Positions 45,591 through 54,997 of a stretch of DNA of 64,000 nucleotides are shown here, in pieces (position 1 is the stretch's first letter; the number at the start of each line of letters is the position of its first letter). Location: positions 1 to 64,000 of the forward strand of contig JAEZTQ010000037.1 in NCBI GenBank assembly GCA_023443625.1, in the 5' to 3' direction. The notes under the pieces are model-generated. The model saw only the letters and a program-made list of their open reading frames with translations, had not been told where the DNA came from and did not search any database. The DNA comes from Bacillota bacterium (GTDB taxonomy: Bacteria > Bacillota_A > Clostridia > Lachnospirales > Lachnospiraceae). The translations under genes and the position numbers were made by a program.

Positions 45591-46598
45591 TTATTCAGTT
45601 ACATTAACAGTACATCGTACTTTAGTTCCATCCTCGGATGCATAGACATAGGCTTTTCCCTTTTTTAGGGCCTTAATTATACCCTTGGAATTAACGGAGA
45701 TAACATTGGAATTACTCACAGACCAGACTGGCGTATTACCGGAGGATACCTCTGCAGTAATACTAGCAGTATCTCCCTTTTTCATAGTGATTTCTGTCCT
45801 ACTTAAGGTAATCTCTGGCTTCGAAACAACAACTTCACAAACAGCCGATACACCATCGACCGTAGCAGTGATAATTGCAGTACTATTCTTAATAGCAGTA
45901 ATGGTGCCTGTAGAGCTCACAATAGCTACGCTTTTTTTATTTGTCTTCCAGGTGGGGGTTCTCTTCGAAGAGACAGTAGCAGAAAGCTTAATGCTATTAC
46001 CTTTAAATAAGTTAACAGAGGACTTATTCAGGGTAATCGTTGGTGCTATAACAGTAATGGTACAGGCAGCGCTTGTACCGTCAGCATTGGCGGTAACAGT
46101 GGTCTGTCCTGGCTTAAGTCCCCTTACTGTTCCATATGCATCGACAGTGGCTATGCTTTTTCTGCTGCTTTTCCAGGTGACTTCAGAAGAGTTTGAGGTA
46201 GTAGCAGATAATCTGTAGGTCTCATCACCTTCAATAAAGATATGCTCCTTACTCAATTGTATTTCTGTTTTATTCACTGTGATTAGACAGGAGGCTTCAG
46301 CATCTTTAATTTTGGCAGTGATAAGGGCTGAACCTGCTTTTTTTGCAGTAACAATTCCATAAGTATTGACTGAGGCAACCTTAGAATTATTACTTTTCCA
46401 AGTGGCTTTTTTTCCATTAGAGGTTATGGCAAATAGGTAGATTTCATCGTTAATGTCAAGGGATGCCTCATATTGAGAGAGTATAACAAAGGAGAAAAGG
46501 TCAGAGGCTAAGGCGGTAACAATGTGATTTGATGTGGTTTGACTAATTAACAGGATACTTAATAAGACTGAAACAAATATTTTCTTGAAATGTGACAT
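45591..46598 (-). CDS. Secreted protein of four BIG2 Ig-like repeats
   Basis: A 335-residue protein with a signal peptide (KKIFVSVLLSILLISQ). Four ~80-residue BIG2 repeats follow, each with the W-x-S-x-x-x-x-x-A-x-V core (TWKSNNSKVASVNTYGIVTA; TWKSSRKSIATVDAYGTVRG; TWKTNKKSVAIVSSTGTITA; VWSVSNSNVISVNSKGIIKA). The repeats make up the whole mature protein, so it looks like a pure spacer/adhesin stalk. No anchor is recognised. The ATG at 46598 is chosen since GGAGG lies about 6 bp upstream; an earlier in-frame ATG (46610) overlaps that site. Confidence 0.88.
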   Translation of the reverse strand: MSHFKKIFVSVLLSILLISQTTSNHIVTALASDLFSFVILSQYEASLDINDEIYLFAITSNGKKATWKSNNSKVASVNTYGIVTAKKAGSALITAKIKDAEASCLITVNKTEIQLSKEHIFIEGDETYRLSATTSNSSEVTWKSSRKSIATVDAYGTVRGLKPGQTTVTANADGTSAACTITVIAPTITLNKSSVNLFKGNSIKLSATVSSKRTPTWKTNKKSVAIVSSTGTITAIKNSTAIITATVDGVSAVCEVVVSKPEITLSRTEITMKKGDTASITAEVSSGNTPVWSVSNSNVISVNSKGIIKALKKGKAYVYASEDGTKVRCTVNVTE

Positions 46599-46652
46599 AG
46601 ATTCCTCCATTCTTAGAATGTGAGGAATAAGATTAACAGCAAACTTTATAAG

Positions 46653-46699
46653 AAACTAAGGAACAAGATGAAAATGGTATTCATCTTGTTCCTTAGTTT
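46653..46699 (-). terminator. Terminator of the ddl-murF operon
   Basis: A perfect 20-bp stem (46653-46672 with 46680-46699) with a 7-base loop lies 27 bp beyond the murF stop on the minus strand and is followed there by T-rich sequence. Confidence 0.8.
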
Positions 46700-46726
46700 A
46701 ACATACATGGCATAAAATGTAAATGT

Positions 46727-48160
46727 TTAATTTTGTGGATGAACTAAAGCCTTAACAATATCTTCAAAGCCCATACTATGGGAGGCCTTAACTAATATAG
46801 TATCTCTGGGATTAATAATCTGATGAAGTTCTTTCAGCAATTCTTCCCTTGTACTAAAATATAGTAATTGCAGTGAAGATGCAGTGTTATCTGACTGCAT
46901 TGTATTACTTCTTACTATCTGGGAGGCTCCATTATATATGTCTAGTGAGAGTTTACCTACGCAAACCAGTAAATCAAGGTTGGTACTCGCCGCATATTTA
47001 CCCACCTCTTCATGCAATTCCTTCTCCTTACTACCCAGCTCAAACATGTCGCCAAGGATTGCTATTTTCTTCGTATCGGCCAGATTAAGCAGGTCTATAG
47101 CTGCTTTCATGGAGACAGGATTAGCATTATAGCAGTCGTCAATAACCGTCCATTGATCAAGACGAATGATATTACTTCGTCCTCCTATGGGTTGTACCGT
47201 TGCAAGGCCTGCTGCGATTTCTTCACAGGACATACCTAGAATACTTCCTACAGAGGCTGCAGCCAGAGCATTTAATACCATATGTTCTCCAGGAAGAGAA
47301 ATATCCGTATGGAGGACACATTCTGATTGATTAGCAGCATTTGTAGCAGAGTTTATATGAATATCACAGGAGCTACCAAAGATACCATGGGATTGTTTAT
47401 TCCTTGCATAGACATCATTGTCTGGATTAAGACCAAAGGTAATTGGTACCCTTCCCTTGACTTTTTTCAGCGTGGCAAGCATATCATCGTCGCCGTTGAT
47501 ACAAACAGTACCATCCTCTTGCATAAAATCAAATATTTCACTTTTAGCTTTTAAAATACCTTCTCTGGAACCTAGATTTTCCAGATGGCATTGCCCTATA
47601 TTAGTAATAACACAGAGGTCTGGCTTTGCAATTTCACTAAGCCTATGCATTTCTCCAAAATCGCTGATACCCATCTCAAGCACGGCTACCTGATGGCTAT
47701 CTTTAATCTTAAGTATGGTTAGAGGCAACCCTACCTCATTATTAAAATTACCCTCGGTTTTTAAAACCCTATATTTTTGAGCAAGGACACTGCTGATAAA
47801 TTCTTTCGTACTAGTCTTGCCTACACTTCCGGTAATGCCTACTACTTTAATATTTAGCTGCATTCGGTACCATCTTGCTATATCCTTAAGGGCAGCAAAA
47901 CTATCCTTAACAAGTATGTAGGGACCTTTTGGATTATCCGGATTTTTTTCACACAGAACAGCTGCAGCTCCTTGATCAAAGGCTGTATTAATAAAATTAT
48001 GCCCATCCACCCGTTCTCCCACGGTAGCGATAAAGAGGTAGTCTTTTTCAACTTTTCTAGAATCAATTACTACTCCCTTTACTTTTACTTCCTTACAGAT
48101 ATCCTCAGCAAATAATTCTCCCTTACAGGCATTTGCTATTTGGACTAATGTAATATTCAT
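46727..48160 (-). CDS. murF: UDP-N-acetylmuramoyl-tripeptide--D-alanyl-D-alanine ligase MurF
   Basis: A 477-residue Mur ligase with all three domains. The N-terminal domain binds the UDP substrate (VKVKGVVIDSRKVEKDYLFI). The central ATPase has the P-loop GITGSVGKTSTKEF near 110-124 and VAVLEMGISDFGEM. The C-terminal domain includes IDDCYNANPVSMKAA and AILGDMFELG, which are MurF-specific. It adds D-Ala-D-Ala to the peptidoglycan precursor in the cytoplasm. The ATG at 48160 has GGGAGG upstream; a longer frame to 48187 has no site. It follows ddl by 26 bp, and the two genes make and use the same dipeptide. Confidence 0.95.
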   Translation of the reverse strand: MNITLVQIANACKGELFAEDICKEVKVKGVVIDSRKVEKDYLFIATVGERVDGHNFINTAFDQGAAAVLCEKNPDNPKGPYILVKDSFAALKDIARWYRMQLNIKVVGITGSVGKTSTKEFISSVLAQKYRVLKTEGNFNNEVGLPLTILKIKDSHQVAVLEMGISDFGEMHRLSEIAKPDLCVITNIGQCHLENLGSREGILKAKSEIFDFMQEDGTVCINGDDDMLATLKKVKGRVPITFGLNPDNDVYARNKQSHGIFGSSCDIHINSATNAANQSECVLHTDISLPGEHMVLNALAAASVGSILGMSCEEIAAGLATVQPIGGRSNIIRLDQWTVIDDCYNANPVSMKAAIDLLNLADTKKIAILGDMFELGSKEKELHEEVGKYAASTNLDLLVCVGKLSLDIYNGASQIVRSNTMQSDNTASSLQLLYFSTREELLKELHQIINPRDTILVKASHSMGFEDIVKALVHPQN

Positions 48161-48186
48161 CCTTCTTTCCTCCCTTGGCCCACGCA

Positions 48187-49221
48187 TTACAGGTATTTCT
48201 TTAAGGATATCTCAATAATTTTCTCACAGAGAGCATTAAAATCCATTCCAACTACTTTTGCTTCCTGGGGAAGCAGGGAGGTAGGAGTCATACCGGGCAG
48301 GGTATTTGCCTCCAGACAGTAGATTTCATTATTTTCATTTAGAAGGAAATCCATTCGAGCGTAGGTCTTAAGGCGTAAGGCTGTAAAGACTTCTTCAGCA
48401 ATACGCTGCATTTTACTTGTTGTTACTTCATCAAGTAGAGCAGGGCAGGTCTCAATAGCACTTCCTGCCTGATATTTGTTTTTATAATCATAAAAGCCTT
48501 CCAGGGGAGCGATCTCTATAATAGGTAGGGCTTTGTTATCAATTACTCCAATAGAGAATTCTCTTCCCTTAATAAATTCTTCAATAATGACCTCAGTTCC
48601 GTAGGTAAAGGCACTGTTCATTGCAGTCTCCATTTCTGCAGGAGTAGAAGCAATTGATACACCGACACTGGAGCCACCATTGCATACCTTTACAACACAG
48701 GGGTATGTGTTCCATTCATACGCTTCCCCTTTTTTAATATAAATGCCCGCAGGTGTAGGTATTTTATAAAAAGCGAAGATTTCCTTTGAGACTGCCTTGT
48801 CCATAGCCAAAGCACTACTGAAATAGTCAGCACCCGTATATTTAATGCCCATCAAATCAAAGGCAGCTTGGATTTTACCATCCTCTCCATTTTCACCATG
48901 GAGGGCTAGAAATACCATATCAGACATACTGCAAATATCAATAACACGAGGTCCGAAGAAGCTTTTGGAAGTATCCTTTCTTAAGGCTTTAATCTGGTTT
49001 ATGTCCGGATTATCCTCCTTAATGGCACTGATATTAGCTGTCCAGTCTTTCTCTATATTAAAAATAGTGTCTATGCTTTCATCTCCATCATATCCTAAAA
49101 AAACATCAAGTAAAATAACCTGATGACCGTTGCTTTTTAGAGCCTCATATATCATTTTACCTGTGCTTAAGGAGACATCTCTTTCTGTACTGGTTCCTCC
49201 TGCCAAAACAACAATTTTCAT
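48187..49221 (-). CDS. ddl: D-alanine--D-alanine ligase
   Basis: A 344-residue ATP-grasp enzyme. Typical features are the N-terminal LAGGTSTERDVSLSTG, ALHGENGEDGKIQ, the ATP-grasp loop VKVCNGGSSVGVS and the C-terminal EANTLPGMTPTSLLP, which carries the Mg2+ ligands. It makes D-Ala-D-Ala for MurF, encoded next in the operon. AGTGAGG precedes the ATG. An insertion around residues 60-90 makes it slightly longer than compact DdlB enzymes. Confidence 0.95.
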   Translation of the reverse strand: MKIVVLAGGTSTERDVSLSTGKMIYEALKSNGHQVILLDVFLGYDGDESIDTIFNIEKDWTANISAIKEDNPDINQIKALRKDTSKSFFGPRVIDICSMSDMVFLALHGENGEDGKIQAAFDLMGIKYTGADYFSSALAMDKAVSKEIFAFYKIPTPAGIYIKKGEAYEWNTYPCVVKVCNGGSSVGVSIASTPAEMETAMNSAFTYGTEVIIEEFIKGREFSIGVIDNKALPIIEIAPLEGFYDYKNKYQAGSAIETCPALLDEVTTSKMQRIAEEVFTALRLKTYARMDFLLNENNEIYCLEANTLPGMTPTSLLPQEAKVVGMDFNALCEKIIEISLKKYL

Positions 49222-49616
49222 GTTAAAACCTCACTTTCAAGACTATGTATAATAAACAATTGAGATACATCATTGGTACAAGGTAAGCATTGTAAGTTTT
49301 ACAATTATCTTAATTACTATATTCTATTAAAAATCTATTGATTAATTGGAGCAGCACATCTTTATAAGATAGATTTGATTGTTATTTCTGCTTCCACAAC
49401 AGTATAACCCATACTTTATAACAAGTAAAGTTAATAAAGTGCTCTAAATGTATGAATTAATGCCATTAATTTGAATGAAATTAGGCTTATGAAATACTAA
49501 TAATAGGGTTACTATATATTTTACAAATATTAACTTATAATGTTGAAAATTAACAAAATAATGATATAATTTATTTATCGGCATAGGCCGTACTAAATTA
49601 AAAGTGGAGGATTAAT
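49222..49616. promoter_or_regulatory. Divergent control region of ddl and the BMP importer
   Basis: This 395-bp AT-rich gap holds TTGAAA (49543-49548) and TATAAT (49565-49570) 16 bp apart, 47 bp before the lipoprotein start. I looked for a purine riboswitch, often found before such importers, and saw none. Nothing else is recognisable. Confidence 0.55.
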
Positions 49617-50753
49617 ATGAAAAAGGTAATATCAATTTTTCTTTTGGTAACAATGGTGTGTTTGTTCTTGTCAGGTTGTAGTAAAAAGACTTATGAAATC
49701 GCTTTAATTACGGATAAGGGTAATATTGATGACAAATCCTTTAATCAGGGCTCCTGGGAAGGCGTTGTTGAATTTGCTGAGGAGAATAAGCTTACCCATA
49801 AGTATTTTAAGCCGGAGAGTGGTTCCGATGAACAGTACCTAGCATCCATTGATAATGCAGTTGCTGCAGGAGCAAAGGTGGTTGTAACGCCCGGTTTCCT
49901 GTTTGAAGTAGCAGTGAATGAAGCACAGACAAAGTATCCTGAGGTTAAGTTTATTCTTCTAGACGGTGAGCCTCATAATACTGATACACCGGCAGTATAT
50001 AAAACCGAGAAAAATGTGGCATGTATTAAATACGCAGAGGAACAATCTGGCTACCTGGCAGGTTATGCTGCTGTAAAGGATGGCTATACGAAGATTGGAT
50101 TTATGGGGGGAATGGCAGTTCCGGCAGTTCAGGCCTTTGGTTATGGCTACCTTCAGGGGGCAGAAGCGGCAGCAAAGGAGCTTAATCTTTCCGATGGCGC
50201 CATCTCTTGTATCTACCATTATACCGGTAATTTCGATGAGACAGATACCAACAAGGCCATGGCTAAGACCATGTATCAGGAAGGCACCGAGGTAATCTTT
50301 GCCTGTGGCGGTTCCGTAGGAAAGAGTGTTATGTCTGCTGCATCTGAAGCTGGAGCTAAAGTTATAGGTGTTGATGTTGACCAAAGATATGACAATGAAG
50401 CAGTTATGACTTCTGCTATGAAGGGACTTGCTGCATCTGTAATAGCTGTTCTTGATTCTATCTATAATACAAAGAGCTGGGAAACCTATGCAGGAACCTT
50501 AACCTACTTTAATGCAGCTAACAATGGTGTAGGTCTTCCAACCCAAGTAATCGGTGATGATAAAGCAGATGCTTTTGATAGATTTAATTCATTTAATAAA
50601 GCAGAATATGATGCAGTATATGCAACACTTTCCAGTGGTAGTGTTGTTCCCTTACGTACCATTAATATTCCTGAAGCCTCCAACGGCATTGCAACTGCGG
50701 ATGAGCTTACAGCCGGACTAAGTCTTGCTAAAGTTAAGGTTGAAACAAGATAA
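49617..50753 (+). CDS. BMP-family nucleoside-binding lipoprotein
   Basis: A 378-residue precursor with lipobox FLSGC (Cys 21). The mature part is a basic membrane protein (BMP/Med) fold: ITDKGNIDDKSFNQGSWEGV, EEQSGYLAGYAAVKDGYTKI and GFMGGMAVPAVQAFGYGYLQ. Characterised members (PnrA, BmpD, NupN) bind purine or other nucleosides for an RbsA-like ABC importer, whose ATPase and permeases lie downstream. GTGGAGG precedes the ATG. Confidence 0.92.
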   Translation: MKKVISIFLLVTMVCLFLSGCSKKTYEIALITDKGNIDDKSFNQGSWEGVVEFAEENKLTHKYFKPESGSDEQYLASIDNAVAAGAKVVVTPGFLFEVAVNEAQTKYPEVKFILLDGEPHNTDTPAVYKTEKNVACIKYAEEQSGYLAGYAAVKDGYTKIGFMGGMAVPAVQAFGYGYLQGAEAAAKELNLSDGAISCIYHYTGNFDETDTNKAMAKTMYQEGTEVIFACGGSVGKSVMSAASEAGAKVIGVDVDQRYDNEAVMTSAMKGLAASVIAVLDSIYNTKSWETYAGTLTYFNAANNGVGLPTQVIGDDKADAFDRFNSFNKAEYDAVYATLSSGSVVPLRTINIPEASNGIATADELTAGLSLAKVKVETR

Positions 50754-50781
50754 TAATCATGTCCTAGGGTAATAAGACCTG

Positions 50782-50808
50782 AAGGGGAAGGGCATTACCT
50801 TTCCCCTT
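50782..50808 (+). terminator. Hairpin after the BMP lipoprotein gene
   Basis: AAGGGGAA (50782-50789) pairs with TTCCCCTT (50801-50808). It is a partial terminator candidate that would favour excess lipoprotein over ATPase and permease. Confidence 0.55.
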
Positions 50809-50840
50809 TCTTATGATACGAGGAAATTGCTTCCTATATC

Positions 50841-51060
50841 ATAAAAAAATTAGATGCGCACCTCGCGGTAAGGAAGATATTGCTTCGCAATCCCCTCGGG
50901 CGCAAAGTGTCAGCAAGCTGACACTTTCTTGTTTTATAGGAAAGTGCGTCCTATAAAATAAAAAAATTAGGATGCGCACCTCGCGGCAAGGAAGTATATT
51001 GCTTCGCAATCCCCTCGGGCGCGGAGAATGTGCCAAAGGCACATTCTTTGTTATATTATA
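50841..51060 (+). repeat. Tandem 118-bp structured repeat, two units
   Basis: ATAAAAAAATTAG followed by (G)ATGCGCACCTCGCGG begins at 50841 and again at 50958. Each unit contains a small ATTGC-TTC-GCAAT hairpin, a CCCCTCGGGCGC block, and ends in a 10-bp hairpin. The final stems have unrelated sequences: 50904-50913/50918-50927 (AAAGTGTCAG) in unit 1 and 51025-51034/51038-51047 (AGAATGTGCC) in unit 2. The structure is kept while the stem sequence differs, which suggests a functional RNA or a palindromic mobile repeat within the operon. Confidence 0.75.
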
Positions 51061-51079
51061 GGATGACAGTGAGGTTAAT

Positions 51080-52630
51080 ATGGAAAATTATATTATTGAG
51101 ATGCTTCACATTACTAAGGAATTTCCCGGTATTATTGCCAATGATGATATAACCCTTCAATTAAGAAAGGGTGAAATTCATGCTCTACTTGGAGAAAATG
51201 GAGCAGGAAAATCAACCCTTATGAGTGTTCTCTTTGGCCTTTGCCAGCCGGAAATGGGAGAAATTAAGAAAAACGGTAAAACCGTTAAGATCAATAATCC
51301 AAATGATGCCAATGGCCTGGGTATTGGAATGGTTCACCAGCATTTTAAATTGGTGGAGATATTTACTGTCTTAGAGAATATAATCCTTGGTGTTGAGCCT
51401 AATACAAGAGGTATTCTTAAGAAGAAGGAAGCCAGAGATAAAGTATTAGCCTTAAGCAAGAAGTACGGTCTGGCTGTAGATCCAGATGCAGTAATTGAGA
51501 AGATATCCGTAGGAATGCAGCAGAGGGTTGAAATCTTAAAAATGTTATATCGAGATAATGAAATTCTTATATTTGATGAGCCTACAGCCGTATTAACGCC
51601 TCAGGAAATTGAAGAGTTGATGGAGATAATGCGAGGTTTTACGAAAGAAGGTAAATCAATTCTATTTATTACCCACAAATTAAATGAGATTATGTCAGTT
51701 GCCAATCGATGCACTGTCCTGCGTAAGGGTAAATTAATTGGTACTGTTGAAATCAAGGATACCACCAAGGAAGAACTCTCTAAGATGATGGTTGGAAGAG
51801 ATGTTAATTTTATGGTGGACAAGATAGATCAAACTGTGGGTGATGTGGTATTAACTGTAGAACATGCTACGGTAGCTTCAAGGATTAGCAAGAAAAATGC
51901 TGTTAAAGATATTTCCTTTGAGGTTAGGGCAGGAGAAATTGTCTGTCTGGCAGGCATAGAAGGCAATGGTCAGACAGAGTTAATCTCTGCTATCACAGGA
52001 CTGGAGAAGCTTAACAAAGGAAGGATAACCTTAGGAGCTAAGGATATTACCAAATCCTCCATCCGAACTCGTTCCAAGACAGGAATGAGCCATATTCCAG
52101 AAGATCGTCACAAGTATGGACTTGTTTTGGATTATAGCCTTGAGGATAATATGATCCTTCAAAGGTATTGGCAGCCAGATTTTCAAAAAGCAGGGTTTAT
52201 ACAAAAGAAGGCTGTACGAGAATATGCAGAAGAGCTTATTAAGAAGTTCGATGTTAGAAGCAGTCAAGGGCCTATTACCATTGTAAGAGGAATGTCAGGT
52301 GGAAATCAGCAGAAAGCAATTATTGCAAGAGAACTTAGTAAAGCGCATGGGCTTTTGGTTGCCGTCCAGCCCACCAGAGGACTGGATGTTGGTGCAATAG
52401 AATTTATTCACCAACAAATTGTTGCAGCACGGGATGAAGGAAAGGCAGTTCTATTAATGTCTTTTGAGTTAGATGAAGTAATGAATGTCAGTGATAGAAT
52501 TCTCGTTATGTACGAAGGAGAAATCGTTGCAGAGCTAAATCCAAAAGACACCAATGTGCAGGAGCTTGGCTTATATATGGCAGGTGCCAGAGGAAATAGG
52601 GTAAAGGAGATGGAATATGCAAACAAATAA
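51080..52630 (+). CDS. Nucleoside ABC importer ATPase (RbsA/NupO-like, two ABC domains)
   Basis: A 516-residue protein with two nucleotide-binding domains. Domain 1 has Walker A GENGAGKSTL at about 38-47, signature ISVGMQQRVEILKML and Walker B LIFDEPTAVLTP. Domain 2 has a degenerate Walker A (GIEGNGQTEL) and signature RGMSGGNQQKAIIAREL. Such asymmetric pairs are the rule in the RbsA-like sugar/nucleoside class. GTGAGG precedes the ATG, just after the tandem repeat. It overlaps the next gene by 14 bp. Confidence 0.93.
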   Translation: MENYIIEMLHITKEFPGIIANDDITLQLRKGEIHALLGENGAGKSTLMSVLFGLCQPEMGEIKKNGKTVKINNPNDANGLGIGMVHQHFKLVEIFTVLENIILGVEPNTRGILKKKEARDKVLALSKKYGLAVDPDAVIEKISVGMQQRVEILKMLYRDNEILIFDEPTAVLTPQEIEELMEIMRGFTKEGKSILFITHKLNEIMSVANRCTVLRKGKLIGTVEIKDTTKEELSKMMVGRDVNFMVDKIDQTVGDVVLTVEHATVASRISKKNAVKDISFEVRAGEIVCLAGIEGNGQTELISAITGLEKLNKGRITLGAKDITKSSIRTRSKTGMSHIPEDRHKYGLVLDYSLEDNMILQRYWQPDFQKAGFIQKKAVREYAEELIKKFDVRSSQGPITIVRGMSGGNQQKAIIARELSKAHGLLVAVQPTRGLDVGAIEFIHQQIVAARDEGKAVLLMSFELDEVMNVSDRILVMYEGEIVAELNPKDTNVQELGLYMAGARGNRVKEMEYANK

Positions 52631-53798
52631 GGATGCACCAACTATAAGAACAAGATTTTTAGAGCTTATAAATCATAAGGGTACCTTTACCTTTATAGCT
52701 GCTTTGCTAGCTATTGTTGTAGGTCTTTTATTTGGCTTTGTTGTTATGCTTATAGCCAGCCCTTCTGAAGCTTTTTATGGATTTTTTACCATGCTTTTTG
52801 GTGGCCTAAGCCGAATAGGAAGTGTACTTTATTTTGCTACACCTATTTTAATGACAGGACTGGCTGTGGGATTTGCCTTTAAAATGGGACTATTTAATAT
52901 AGGAGCCTCCGGTCAGTATACCATGGGAATGTTCTTTGCCCTTTATGTTGGTTTTATGTGGAAGCTTCCTGGTAGTATTCATTGGATTGTCTGCATTTTA
53001 GCCGGGATGGTGGGAGGTATGCTTTGGGGGATAATTCCCGGCATCTTAAAGGCATACTTAAATGTACATGAAGTAATAACCTCCATTATGTTTAACTATA
53101 TAGGCATGTATCTTGTGGATATGATGATTACAACAAACTCAGTAATGTATGCCCCCTCCATGGCAAGAACAGCCTATCTGCCAGAAACAGCAATGTTACC
53201 TTCCTTAGGTGGTGCAAATTCTGGTGTTAATATATCCATTCTATTTGCAATTGCAATAGCTATAATCCTTGCAATCATATTGAATAATACTACCTTTGGA
53301 TATGAATTAAAGGCAACCGGTTATAATAAACATGCTAGTAAGTATGCAGGCATGAGCGATAAGAAGAATACCATACTTACCATGTTAATTGCAGGCGGCT
53401 TATCTGGGTTAGGGGGAGCCTTTGCCTATTTGGCACCTTCGATCATAGCAGGAAGTGGTACAACCTATGAGCCAATTAATATGATAGCAGCCAATGGTTT
53501 TAATGGAATAGCAGTTGCCTTACTTGGTAGTTCAAATCCACTGGGAATTATTTTCTCCGCCCTATTTATCTCTTATATTCAAAGAGGTGGAACCATTGTA
53601 AGTAATACCACAGATTTTAAGCCGGAGATTATCGATACGGTAATCGCAGTAATTATTTATTTCTCTGCTTTTGCTATGCTGATGAATACGGTCATGGGAA
53701 ATTTTGTTGGTAAGAGAAAAAAGAAAAATTCCCAGACAAGTAATATAGATGTCATATCTGTCGATGATACGATTGAAGAAGGGAATAAGGAGGTATAG
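52617..53798 (+). CDS. Nucleoside ABC importer permease 1 (NupP-like)
   Basis: A 393-residue membrane protein of the BPD_transp_2 family, about ten helices, with FKMGLFNIGASGQYTMGMFF and YELKATGYNKHASKYAGMSD. It pairs with the following permease. AAGGAG precedes the ATG, which lies inside the ATPase gene. A charged cytoplasmic tail of ~30 residues ends the protein. Confidence 0.92.
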   Translation: MQTNKDAPTIRTRFLELINHKGTFTFIAALLAIVVGLLFGFVVMLIASPSEAFYGFFTMLFGGLSRIGSVLYFATPILMTGLAVGFAFKMGLFNIGASGQYTMGMFFALYVGFMWKLPGSIHWIVCILAGMVGGMLWGIIPGILKAYLNVHEVITSIMFNYIGMYLVDMMITTNSVMYAPSMARTAYLPETAMLPSLGGANSGVNISILFAIAIAIILAIILNNTTFGYELKATGYNKHASKYAGMSDKKNTILTMLIAGGLSGLGGAFAYLAPSIIAGSGTTYEPINMIAANGFNGIAVALLGSSNPLGIIFSALFISYIQRGGTIVSNTTDFKPEIIDTVIAVIIYFSAFAMLMNTVMGNFVGKRKKKNSQTSNIDVISVDDTIEEGNKEV

Positions 53799-53801
53799 CA
53801 G

Positions 53802-54767
53802 ATGGATACAGTATATTATTTGATACAGAGCACCCTCCCCGTTGCCATACCCTTACTATTGGTAGCACTGGGTGGAATGTTTAGTGAACGCAGTGGTGTG
53901 GTTAATATTGCACTGGAAGGTATTATGCTTTTTGGAGCCTTCTTTGGATGCCTCTTTGTCTACTTTATAGATAGTACACAAATCAATGCGCAGCTGATTT
54001 TATTAATTGGAATGTTAGTAGCAGCATTAAGCGGAATTTTATATTCCCTGCTCTTATCCTTTGCAGCAGTTAATTTGAACGCAAATCAAACAATTACTGG
54101 TACTGCAATGAATATGTTTATTCCTGCTGTGATTTTACTATTCTCTAAGATGAAATTTAACAGTGATGGAATAACTACACGAACAAATTTTTATATTCAG
54201 AAGGTACCAGGACTTAGCGAGCTTCCTATTCTTGGGCCAATATTTTTTCAAAAAACTTATATCACAGTATATATTGGTTTCTTATTTCTTATTATATCTA
54301 CGATAATTTTCTATAAGACAAGATTTGGTCTGAGGCTTAGGGCCTGTGGAGAGCATCCCCAGGCAGCAGATTCTGTGGGGATTAATGTGTATAAGATCAG
54401 ACACAGTGGTGTTGCTATCTCCGGTTTTCTTGGTGGTATGGGAGGCTTTTTCTACTCTGTGGGTGTTATGGATGGTAATGTGAATGGTCATACAGGCGTT
54501 GCGGGCTTTGGTTTCCTCGCCTTAGCTGTGACGATTTTTGGACAGTGGAAGCCCATTAAAATATTATTTGCAGCTTTATTCTTTGCCTTTTTGAGAACAC
54601 TCGCTTATTCTGTACCGATTATACCATTTTTAAAGGAACTAAATATAAATCAAAGCTACTATAAAATGCTGCCTTATGTGGCAACTATGATTGTTCTTAT
54701 TTTTACTTCTAAGAAATCAAGGGCTCCGAAAGCTTCTGGAATTCCCTATGATAAGGGAAGTAGATAA
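53802..54767 (+). CDS. Nucleoside ABC importer permease 2 (NupQ-like)
   Basis: A 321-residue BPD_transp_2 permease with the family's GGMFSERSGVVNIALEGIML near the N-terminus and GLRLRACGEHPQAADSVGIN. It starts 3 bp after the preceding stop, with AAGGAGG inside the previous gene. It completes the lipoprotein-ATPase-permease-permease set for nucleoside uptake. Confidence 0.93.
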   Translation: MDTVYYLIQSTLPVAIPLLLVALGGMFSERSGVVNIALEGIMLFGAFFGCLFVYFIDSTQINAQLILLIGMLVAALSGILYSLLLSFAAVNLNANQTITGTAMNMFIPAVILLFSKMKFNSDGITTRTNFYIQKVPGLSELPILGPIFFQKTYITVYIGFLFLIISTIIFYKTRFGLRLRACGEHPQAADSVGINVYKIRHSGVAISGFLGGMGGFFYSVGVMDGNVNGHTGVAGFGFLALAVTIFGQWKPIKILFAALFFAFLRTLAYSVPIIPFLKELNINQSYYKMLPYVATMIVLIFTSKKSRAPKASGIPYDKGSR

Positions 54768-54997
54768 TTCTTGGATAGGTTACAATTAATTTAGTTGCTT
54801 GAGCTTTTTCTTCTTAATGCTACTATTATTTATCTATTATTTTAATTATTGAATTGAATAATATAAAAACTATCATAAGAGACATAAACAGGAATAGATT
54901 ATTATATAAGTTAATATAATCATTATTTAGCCCTTTTAAATATACAAAGGAATTATGTGATTGATTTATATCTAAGTTAGAGGAAAGAGGTAGGGGC

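Noticed and set aside
45685..46218. Antisense frame of 177 codons across the four-repeat BIG2 gene
   Set aside because: It arises from the repetitive Thr/Val-rich codons of the real minus-strand gene and has no start context.
49222..49616. Possible purine riboswitch before the BMP nucleoside importer
   Set aside because: The conserved purine-aptamer junction sequences are absent; only a plain promoter is seen.
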